Shown: piece by piece, positions 1 through 5,054 of the stretch
Position numbering within the stretch: the stretch's first letter is position 1
Layout of the letters: every line of letters begins with the position of its first letter
Origin: Alectryocaccomicrobium faecavium
Lineage (GTDB): Bacteria; Bacillota; Clostridia; Christensenellales; Aristaeellaceae
Reading direction: 5' to 3'
Length of the DNA stretch: 6,779 nt
NCBI GenBank assembly: GCA_018713425.1
Contig: DVOT01000047.1
Coordinates: 1-6,779, forward strand
The notes under the pieces: generated by a model
Told to the model about the DNA's origin: nothing
Database searches by the model: none
The model's input: only the letters and a program-made list of their open reading frames with translations
Made by a program: the position numbers and the translations under genes

Positions 1-279
1 TTGCATGCTGCCATGCTCTCTGCCCGCCAAAACCATGTAAACCTTCGGCTTAACGGACGGCGGCTCCGAATTCCAGGACGGCATGGAAGCACGCGGCGGT
101 TCCGGCTCTTTGCGCGCGGCAAACCAACCCGGCCTTTTCTTTTTGAGAAAAAGCAACCCTGCCAATAGCGCAATGATGCTCAGCAGCATCAGCAGCACAT
201 TGATCATCGCCAGCAAAAACAACACAAACAGCGTGGGAATCAGCGCCAGCACCCAATAAACAATGCGTTTTCGCTCCAT
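1..279 (-). CDS. Two-span membrane protein, partial; possible start of a cytoplasmic FHA-like domain
   Basis: This open frame starts at ATG 277-279 and runs off the left edge after 93 codons without a stop. A GGGAG Shine-Dalgarno lies just upstream of the ATG, in the 17-base gap after the FHA gene, so the two genes are very likely co-transcribed. Residues 7-25 and 28-45 are strongly hydrophobic and look like two membrane spans in a hairpin. They are followed by a Lys/Arg stop-transfer cluster (KKKR, residues 46-49), which places the rest in the cytoplasm. Residues 57-78 are a Pro/Glu/Ser-rich linker. The last visible residues (KVYMVLAGREHGSMQ) resemble the first beta strand of an FHA or similar beta-sandwich domain, but this is a guess from 15 residues. 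The gene is real with good confidence; its function is not known. Confidence 0.75.
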   Translation of the reverse strand, partial: MERKRIVYWVLALIPTLFVLFLLAMINVLLMLLSIIALLAGLLFLKKKRPGWFAARKEPEPPRASMPSWNSEPPSVKPKVYMVLAGREHGSMQ

Positions 280-296
280 AGCTCCCAACCGCCCAT

Positions 297-1439
297 CTAT
301 CTTTCGTATCGAAGGGTTATTTTATGGTTGCCAACGCCCAGCACATCGCCAGAATGCAAAATCTGCTCCGCATGGCGGCAAATGGCGCCATTGACTTTAG
401 TGCCATTGCGGGAAAAATCGCGCAGAAAGAGTTTGCCCTCTTTGGAATAAATTTCGCAGTGTTTGCGGGAAATGCCGGTATCCGCCAGATTCAGCGGGAA
501 CTGGTCCGTCGCGCGCCCAATGCGCACATAGTGCTTAAGCGTGTCCCGGTATACGCAGCTTTCCCCGCCGTATTCAATGGTGAAGCAGATCTCCCCCGGC
601 TTGATCGCGTCTGCCTTCGCGCCCTTTTCTTCCGGCGAAAACAGCTTGAACAGCAAAATCACAATAACGCATACCAGCACAAAGCCAATGGCCCACAGCA
701 CTCCATTGGGGAGCGAAAGCCCCAATACCGTGCTCTTGGCGGAAAAATATTGCAGAATTCTTTCCGTTGCGCCCAGCGCCGCACCGCCCGCCTGCGGCAC
801 ATATGCCACAGCGTCCTCGGAAAACAACCGCTCCTGCAATTCCACCGTAATCTCATCGCCAGCATCCACGCTCAAATTGTTGCTCCGGGCAAAGAGCTCC
901 ATTGCGCCCTGCAGCGCCTCGTCATAAACGCCCGGCGTGAATTCAAAGCCAGCTGCGCCATAACCCAGCTTTTCCAGGCGATTTTGGATTTCCGTAACCT
1001 CGCTGCCCTGTTCCCCCAGGTGCAGCCGCCGATAGCGATCGTCCAGAGGCGTCTTTAAATCCGCCCCAAAGCCTCCTTCGCCCATCACCCACCAATACAT
1101 CAGGTTGGACACACCCCGCTCGTGATAGGCAAGCTCAGGATTGAGCCGGCAAACCTCCCGCACCGCTGCCATGGTGAGATCGTCCAGTTGCCTACTTTGC
1201 AGCGTTGCATCGTCCACACCGGCCACGTAAAAGCCAAGCTCGCGTAGCCGCGCCTTGAAATTGATGATGTCCACAGGAATCATGCTCTCAGAATCGGTGA
1301 TCAGATATTTTATGCCATATTCCGAGGCAAATTCCTGCTCCTCGCCTTCCGCCAAACCAACCATGTTGCCCAAAAGCAACGCCACCAGCAAAATCGCAGG
1401 TACCGCCTGCCAAATCCGCCGCAGTTCCCTTGCGTACAT
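297..1439 (-). CDS. Membrane-anchored FHA-domain protein with extracytoplasmic peptidoglycan-binding-like repeats
   Basis: The 380-residue product has four parts. Residues 1-30 look like a signal peptide (RELRR, then a hydrophobic core, ending GLA). Residues about 55-105 and 140-210 resemble two peptidoglycan-binding-like helical repeats; the second is clearer (LGEQGSEVTEIQNRLEKLGY, then a VYDEAL motif). Residues 247-266 form a membrane span. Residues 283-378 form an FHA domain with the expected RIGR (306-309), SRKH (324-327), NGT (345-347) and NG (350-351). FHA domains bind phosphothreonine peptides, so the inferred role is to link a wall-facing sensor or anchor to Ser/Thr kinase signalling in the cytoplasm. 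The frame stays open to an ATG at 1511, but I chose the ATG at 1439. It follows AAAGGAAG at good spacing and puts the signal peptide at the N-terminus, while the 1511 ATG has no clear ribosome site. The promoter is at 1642-1670. Confidence 0.88.
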   Translation of the reverse strand: MYARELRRIWQAVPAILLVALLLGNMVGLAEGEEQEFASEYGIKYLITDSESMIPVDIINFKARLRELGFYVAGVDDATLQSRQLDDLTMAAVREVCRLNPELAYHERGVSNLMYWWVMGEGGFGADLKTPLDDRYRRLHLGEQGSEVTEIQNRLEKLGYGAAGFEFTPGVYDEALQGAMELFARSNNLSVDAGDEITVELQERLFSEDAVAYVPQAGGAALGATERILQYFSAKSTVLGLSLPNGVLWAIGFVLVCVIVILLFKLFSPEEKGAKADAIKPGEICFTIEYGGESCVYRDTLKHYVRIGRATDQFPLNLADTGISRKHCEIYSKEGKLFLRDFSRNGTKVNGAICRHAEQILHSGDVLGVGNHKITLRYER

Positions 1440-1635
1440 TTCCGTCTTCCTTTCCTTCTGCGCGCCCCGCATAACAGCATCCGAATTTATAAAACAAACG
1501 CAAATTTCCATCCATGCGAATTTCGCTCAATCGCCTGCATGAATAAGGATAGCGCATAAAATAAATATATCTTGTTATATAAATTGTTAAGGACAGATTC
1601 CCCCCTCCCCCATATGGATTCTCCCACTATGTTTG
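1440..1635 (-). other. Long 5' leader of the FHA operon
   Basis: If transcription starts about 7 bases after the -10 box, the FHA mRNA has an untranslated leader of about 195 bases. It is AT-rich apart from a striking purine tract that reads GGGGGAGGGGGG in the RNA (1600-1611), and it includes a small GCGAA/TTCGC inverted repeat (1516-1526). I see no known riboswitch core. Short open frames in it lack convincing ribosome sites. Confidence 0.4.
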
Positions 1636-1641
1636 TTGAAT

Positions 1642-1670
1642 ATTATATCAATAACAAGAACGATTTTCAA
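1642..1670 (-). promoter_or_regulatory. Sigma-A-type promoter of the FHA operon
   Basis: On the minus strand TTGAAA (1670-1665) is followed by a 17-base spacer and TATAAT (1647-1642). That is a perfect -10 box with optimal spacing and a 5/6 match to TTGACA. The AT-rich palindrome at 1688-1703 lies where an UP element could act. It is the best promoter in the window and points at the FHA gene. Confidence 0.8.
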
Positions 1671-1687
1671 GCGAATTTAACTCTGCC

Positions 1688-1703
1688 AAAAAATTAATTT
1701 TTT
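1688..1703. promoter_or_regulatory. AT-only palindrome, possible UP element
   Basis: AAAAAATTAATTTTTT is a perfect 16-bp palindrome of A-tract and T-tract. It sits about 18 bases upstream of the -35 box of the FHA promoter, roughly -53 to -68. A-tracts there can bind the RNA polymerase alpha subunit or bend DNA. The sequence is plain; the role is inferred. Confidence 0.4.
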
Positions 1704-2030
1704 ATAAAATCAGCAACCGCAAAAAAAAGCCCTGTATCGTCTTTCAGCCCATCTTTGCGCCGCGCTGACCCCTAAATTTCCATAAAGGCCACCGCAAACA
1801 GTGGCCTTCATCCACTGTGCTGGCTGTATTCGGCTTCTTTCGCTCCATCGTTTCCCCATATTCCTTTTTTCTTATTTCCTGCTTTATCTTCTATTATATA
1901 GTACACCCCATGCCCGATTTGCTGTCTTTGCTTTTGTTGCTACACGCTTTTTTTCTGGCCCTTTGGGCGCGGCTTTTCCTCCGCATTGCGGCAATCTTGG
2001 AAAAAAACTGGTATATTCTTGCGCAAACGC
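1704..2030. other. Gene-free stretch between the two minus-strand operons
   Basis: I find no convincing gene here. A plus-strand frame starting GTG at 1817 is open and hydrophobic, but it has no ribosome binding site, is dominated by T-rich codons, and its end merges into the small frame at 2117. Apart from the hairpin at 1785-1808 I see no repeats or RNA genes. Confidence 0.5.
1785..1808. repeat. 8-bp perfect inverted repeat (hairpin)
   Basis: AAGGCCAC (1785-1792) and GTGGCCTT (1801-1808) pair perfectly around an 8-base loop. No real T-run follows on the plus strand. On the minus strand the stem is followed by TTTATGGAAATTT, a weak tail. It could be a weak minus-strand terminator that insulates the FHA promoter from upstream transcription, or a protein-binding site. 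Confidence 0.45.
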
Positions 2031-2059
2031 TGGATTTTCTCCCCGCAGAGCTATATAAT
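2031..2059 (+). promoter_or_regulatory. Candidate plus-strand sigma-A promoter
   Basis: A perfect TATAAT at 2054-2059 has only a weak -35 partner, TGGATT (2031-2036, 3/6 match), at 17-base spacing. The start point would fall near 2066, just before an operator-like palindrome and a short frame with a strong Shine-Dalgarno. No full-size plus-strand gene follows, which lowers confidence. Confidence 0.35.
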
Positions 2060-2070
2060 AGAGGCACACA

Positions 2071-2085
2071 GCCATTGGCAATGGC
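2071..2085. promoter_or_regulatory. Operator-like 15-bp hyphenated palindrome
   Basis: GCCATTG (2071-2077) and CAATGGC (2079-2085) are perfect 7-bp arms around one central G. The site begins about 12 bases after the candidate TATAAT box, where a repressor could block initiation. The left arm with its flank (CAGCCATTG, 2069-2077) recurs at 2160-2168. The symmetry is certain; the regulator is unknown. Confidence 0.35.
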
Positions 2086-2116
2086 CCGCAAAGCAATGTA
2101 CGGAGGTGGGGATCGA

Positions 2117-2146
2117 ATGTTTTGTGATTGGTGGGACTGGACCTAG
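2117..2146 (+). CDS. Candidate nine-residue Trp-rich leader peptide (MFCDWWDWT)
   Basis: ATG at 2117 is preceded by GGAGGTGGGG (2102-2111) at good spacing, one of the strongest ribosome sites in the window, yet the frame stops at TAG after nine codons. Three of the nine residues are Trp (codons at 2129, 2132 and 2138). Trp-rich leader peptides are known from trp attenuators. Here the Trp codons lie inside the left arm of a long-range stem (2126-2138 with 2249-2261). No amino-acid gene follows on this strand in the window, so it may be a remnant or a coincidence. Confidence 0.25.
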   Translation: MFCDWWDWT

Positions 2147-2261
2147 CTCATCCTGCTGCCAGCCATTGCGCTCTCGCGCATCGCGCAGGCGCGTATATCC
2201 GCCGCCCACAACCACTATTCACGCATGGACGCTGGACCTCGCATAAATGGTCCCTCCCATC
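2126..2261 (+). other. Possible structured RNA or attenuator-like element
   Basis: GATTGGTGGGACT (2126-2138) pairs with GGTCCCTCCCATC (2249-2261) at 11 of 13 positions, counting one G-U. The right arm could instead form a local hairpin, GGACC (2234-2238) with GGTCC (2249-2253). A further small hairpin, TGCGC/GCGCA with a 4-base loop, lies at 2167-2180. The two 3' pairings exclude each other, as in attenuators. I do not recognise 6S RNA, SRP RNA, RNase P RNA, tmRNA or a known riboswitch. The strand is uncertain because the pairing is nearly as good on the other one. Confidence 0.25.
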
Positions 2262-2350
2262 TTTTGAAGCGGCATCCAAAATCAGGAGGCGGAATAATTC
2301 GCTTAATGGCACCATAAGTTTCCTATAAAGCCAATTCAAAAATCAAAATA

Positions 2351-2372
2351 GAACATGGCAAATGTTCATTTG
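2351..2372. repeat. Two overlapping short palindromes
   Basis: GAACAT-5-ATGTTC (2351-2367) overlaps CAAATG-2-CATTTG (2359-2372). The sequence just after them repeats TTGGCAATG (2370-2378), which also occurs in the operator-like palindrome at 2075-2083. These could be binding sites for one regulator, or chance in an AT-rich spacer. Confidence 0.25.
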
Positions 2373-2395
2373 GCAATGATGGGAGACCCAAGGAG

Positions 2396-2454
2396 AAAAA
2401 GCGCCAAAGAAATGCTCTACCGCAAACAAAAGATTTACTTTTGCGTGTTGGCGC
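2396..2454 (-). terminator. Second candidate terminator of the sugar operon
   Basis: Read on the minus strand, GCGCCAA (2454-2448) pairs with TTGGCGC (2407-2401), followed directly by a five-T tract (2400-2396). The large loop can fold into an inner stem, CGCAAA/TTTGCG (2445-2440 with 2426-2421). The immediate T-tract favours a minus-strand terminator, backing up the one at 2502-2536. The long loop makes it less certain. Confidence 0.45.
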
Positions 2455-2501
2455 AAATTTTGTGCAAGCATAAAGCAATAAACAAAGCAAAAATGCGTGG
2501 A

Positions 2502-2536
2502 GGGCTGCGAAAGAAACTTTGCTCTTTCACAGCCCC
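2502..2536 (-). terminator. Terminator hairpin after the FAD oxidoreductase gene
   Basis: A 13-bp stem (2502-2514 with 2523-2535) has an 8-base loop and lies about 10 bases past the stop codon of the flavoprotein gene. In the minus-strand RNA every position pairs, with one G-U, while the plus-strand RNA would have a C-A mismatch. This supports minus-strand use. The T-run comes late (five Ts about 8 bases after the stem), so termination may be partial. Confidence 0.6.
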
Positions 2537-2546
2537 TTTTCCGCCG

Positions 2547-4373
2547 TTAGCGGTTTTGGATGCGCCAGCGGATGTAATTTTGCAAATCGGCCGTGGCGTC
2601 CCAAGGCAGGTTGCGCCCTTCCTTGAGGGAATAAGAAACGCGGAAATCCGGTCGGAAGGCATGATCCAGTAAGAAAGCCTCGATGGAGGCGCGGCGCTCG
2701 GGATAGCGATCCGCCAGGTTCAAGAGCGCCCGGGCCGCGTGGCTCAAATAGGCGAACTGCGTATCCTCCGGGCGGGCGAAGAATTCGTCCGGCCCCACGG
2801 CTTCCTGGAGCAAGGCGTCTTTTTCCCGCCATATGCGCAGGCATTCTGCCTCGCAGGCCGGGTGCGCCAACCGTCCCAGACAATATAGAGCCGTAACGCC
2901 ACGCGGCATATTGAATTTGCGGCTGGTAGCGGGCATGCGGCGGTCGCGCGCGTGCAAATCGCGCAGGAGGATTTCCGCGCCGGATGCGTCGTCCATCAGC
3001 GCGAGGGCGCAAGCCGCATTGAAGGAGAGCCATTCCCCCGCTTCTTCCAGCCACGCGCGCAGCAGGCCGGTTTTGCGCGCGCGGCTGGCATAGAGCATGC
3101 CCAGGCCTGGCTTGTCGCTGGCGAGCAGCGCGCGCATGTCCTCGTCGGATTGCGGATAGTCCACCGCGCCGCCCAGCGGCTTGGTGTCCCACACATCGCA
3201 GCCCGCGAGCGGCTCCATGCAGCCAGTAGAAAGCAGCGAGGCGAGGATTTTCTCATAAGGCGCGTCTTTGGCCGGCACACCCGCGCGCACGGCCTCGGCG
3301 GCAATGGCGCCCGCGGCTTCGCCCACGCGCTGAATATCCCGGTTCATGCGCAGCTGCGCCGAGCAATCGTGATCCATGCACAAATGCCGTCCTGCCACGC
3401 ACAAGTTATCGTATTCCACGGGGATCAGCGCGCCCATGGGCACCTGCAGGCGCACGGTGGCGCCCCACAGGGACATGCCCACCATCCAGTCGGCGTGCAG
3501 CGGAGATTCCAGCGCCATATCCTTGCCGTGGTCGTCCATGTTGGAAATAGAATAGGTCACGGGCCGGTCGATGGGTGCTTGTTCCACAAAGTCCTGCCAG
3601 CGCACGCAGGCTTCCCCGCGGATGTGCCGCCCTTCGCGCGCGCCCACGAGGGACGCCATGCCCAGCGGCAAGCCCTCGCCCAGGCGAATTTCCCCGGCGC
3701 GGCTCAGCACGGTGCGGGAAATCGCCTCGCAGCTGCAGGTATCCACATAGCCAAAATCGCTGTTGGAATGCCGCGTGGGCCCGCCGCCCGCCGCGCAGGA
3801 GAGCGAAACGAGGGAAAACGGCTGCGTGCGCCCATCGCAGGCACGCCCGAGGCTGGCTGCGCAGCCCGCCATGGCGCACAGGTAGCCCTCGCTGGTGCCG
3901 TCGATGGCGAACGCGCAGGAAAGGTCTTCCACGCGCCCATGCGAAACACAACGCACGCCCGTGATCCTACGGTCTTCCACAAAGACGCCCAGCACAAAGG
4001 TTTCATACCGCGTGCAAACGCCTTCTTCGGCGAACATCTCCTCCAGCACCTGCATCCGGGCAAGGCGCTGGACGCCCTGGCTGGGGAAAAACGCCTCGGC
4101 GTTTTCCTGAAGCGTGCGAGCGCGGGCGTCGATTTCCTCGTAGAGCCCCCCCTTCGCGCCATAGTAATAGCCGAATACCGCTCCAGCAAGCATGCCGCCA
4201 GGGAAGGACAGCCGGTCCACCGCGCACACGCGCATGCCGCCGCGCGCCGCGCGGATGGCCGCGATGGCGCCCGCCGTGCCCGCGCCCACCACCAGCACAT
4301 CGCAATTTTCCGCAAAGCAGGGCGTCACATGGGCCGCCTGCAGACCAGATTCCGCGTTATACAGCAATTTCAT
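2547..4373 (-). CDS. FAD-dependent oxidoreductase (FAD_oxidored, PF12831-like) with helical C-terminal domain
   Basis: The 608-residue protein starts with a Rossmann fold that binds FAD. GAGTAG (30-35) is the glycine motif, an acidic residue ends the second strand (D53), and FPGGM (57-61) is typical of the family. IDGTSEG (157-163) corresponds to the usual IDATGDGD. The second flavin motif is at 323-360, with NLCVAGRHL, an HDC/LRM stretch, and GEAAGAIAA. Residues about 430-608 look like an all-helical, HEAT-like domain ending in NYIRWRIQNR. No signal peptide or membrane span is seen, so it is cytoplasmic. The substrate is unknown; family members often sit in carbohydrate clusters, and here oxidation of an imported sugar or glycoside is inferred. 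It has 22 Cys, including a CxC (213-215). AAGGAGG overlaps the end of the previous gene, three bases separate stop and start, and it is the last gene of the operon. Confidence 0.88.
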   Translation of the reverse strand: MKLLYNAESGLQAAHVTPCFAENCDVLVVGAGTAGAIAAIRAARGGMRVCAVDRLSFPGGMLAGAVFGYYYGAKGGLYEEIDARARTLQENAEAFFPSQGVQRLARMQVLEEMFAEEGVCTRYETFVLGVFVEDRRITGVRCVSHGRVEDLSCAFAIDGTSEGYLCAMAGCAASLGRACDGRTQPFSLVSLSCAAGGGPTRHSNSDFGYVDTCSCEAISRTVLSRAGEIRLGEGLPLGMASLVGAREGRHIRGEACVRWQDFVEQAPIDRPVTYSISNMDDHGKDMALESPLHADWMVGMSLWGATVRLQVPMGALIPVEYDNLCVAGRHLCMDHDCSAQLRMNRDIQRVGEAAGAIAAEAVRAGVPAKDAPYEKILASLLSTGCMEPLAGCDVWDTKPLGGAVDYPQSDEDMRALLASDKPGLGMLYASRARKTGLLRAWLEEAGEWLSFNAACALALMDDASGAEILLRDLHARDRRMPATSRKFNMPRGVTALYCLGRLAHPACEAECLRIWREKDALLQEAVGPDEFFARPEDTQFAYLSHAARALLNLADRYPERRASIEAFLLDHAFRPDFRVSYSLKEGRNLPWDATADLQNYIRWRIQNR

Positions 4374-4376
4374 GGG

Positions 4377-5042
4377 TTATCCCTCCTTTTCGCCCGCGTC
4401 CAGCGCGCCGAGCAGTCCGGGTTCCTCTTCCCCATATGCGCAGCAGATGGAAGGGAGATGCACCAGCCGCGCGCCCTTTGCCGCCCGGACGCGCTGCCGC
4501 AACTGTGCGAGCGGCTCTTCCGGCCCCGCGGGAATGCGCAAAATGCGCAGCGCCGGATCGATCGTGGGGAAAACGCACGCGCCTTCCGGCGGCTGAAAGC
4601 CATCCAACGGCGCGATCAGCGCGTGGTAGCAGCGGCAGGGCGGCTGTGGCGCCGCCACAAAGCGTTCACAGAAAAATTCCCGCACGGTATCCAGGCACAG
4701 CGCCGTTACGAGTACGCCGCCCTCTTGCGGCGTGGCGGAAAGAATCTCCGTGCAAAATAAGGCCTGCGCGCCGGAATTCGCCAGCGCGGCCATGAGAAGG
4801 TGCTCCGCCGCCTGCGCGTGCAGGCAGCCGTTTTGTATGAATCCATCCCGCGCGAGCGCGCGGCGGATGCCGCCGGATAGCGCCCCGCCCGCCGGTTCGT
4901 CCGCGCAGGGTCGGAAGGATTCGATGTATTCTGGCGCCACGTGCACCGTGCGCTCCAGCAGGAGCGCGCCCGCGCCTTCCCGCACGGCGGCGCCAATATG
5001 CCGCGCGCTCGCGCCGGCATAAAGGGTTTGCACTCTTTGCAT
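4377..5042 (-). CDS. Unknown 221-residue protein resembling a degenerate N-terminal half of the FAD oxidoreductase
   Basis: No family is recognised with certainty. Residues 6-31 (LYAGASARHIGAA, then GALLLER) look like a Rossmann strand-helix-strand, but the three flavin-binding glycines are absent. Residues 76-115 (start HAQAAEHLLMAALANSGAQ) line up with residues 106-140 of the neighbouring flavoprotein, where the family has its helix and the strand for the oxidoreductase core. FVAAPQP (128-134) occupies the place of the usual IDATGD. The C-terminal flavin motif is missing, so the protein is about a third of the neighbour's length. It has ten Cys, including a CxC (136-138). The ATG at 5042 follows AGGGGG, 12 bases after the permease stop, and its last codons supply the ribosome site of the flavoprotein gene, so translation is probably coupled. 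Likely roles are a non-catalytic partner or a substrate-binding subunit. An intact frame and tight spacing argue against a pseudogene. Confidence 0.7.
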   Translation of the reverse strand: MQRVQTLYAGASARHIGAAVREGAGALLLERTVHVAPEYIESFRPCADEPAGGALSGGIRRALARDGFIQNGCLHAQAAEHLLMAALANSGAQALFCTEILSATPQEGGVLVTALCLDTVREFFCERFVAAPQPPCRCYHALIAPLDGFQPPEGACVFPTIDPALRILRIPAGPEEPLAQLRQRVRAAKGARLVHLPSICCAYGEEEPGLLGALDAGEKEG

Positions 5043-5054
5043 AATTGTTTCCCC

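Noticed and set aside
324..1058. 244-codon plus-strand frame opposite the FHA gene
   Set aside because: It is antisense to a well-supported FHA gene and has no domain of its own.
1288..1557. 89-codon minus-strand frame starting MRYPYSCRRL
   Set aside because: It lies in the leader and overlaps the FHA start in another frame, without a ribosome site.
2126..2145. T-box-like sequence (GGTGGGACTGG resembles GGTGGNACCGCGG)
   Set aside because: The ACCGCG core is broken, no stem I or specifier loop can be recognised upstream, and no aminoacyl-tRNA synthetase or amino-acid gene follows.
1817..2146. 109-codon hydrophobic plus-strand frame starting at GTG
   Set aside because: It has no Shine-Dalgarno, a T-rich low-complexity composition that only mimics membrane spans, and a candidate promoter inside it. 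Only its last nine codons, from the ATG at 2117, have a good ribosome site.
2126..2261. Small transposable element with terminal inverted repeats
   Set aside because: The 13-base inverted repeats have two mismatches, no flanking target duplication is seen, and there is no second copy in the window.
2148..2339. 63-codon minus-strand frame in the spacer
   Set aside because: There is no convincing ribosome site or domain, and it is best explained as a chance opening in a structured GC-rich patch.
2351..2367. LexA/DinR-like box (GAAC...GTTC)
   Set aside because: The half-sites are 9 bases apart, not the 4 of the Bacillota LexA box, and no SOS gene is adjacent.
2355..2672. 105-codon plus-strand frame starting MANVHLAMMG
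   Set aside because: It has no ribosome site, runs through both candidate terminators, and overlaps the end of the flavoprotein gene by 126 bases.
2952..4760. 602-codon open frame on the plus strand
   Set aside because: It lies antisense to the flavoprotein and the 221-residue gene. Its His/Arg/Ala-rich composition is what a GC-rich gene leaves on its complement, and it has no ribosome site or recognisable domain.
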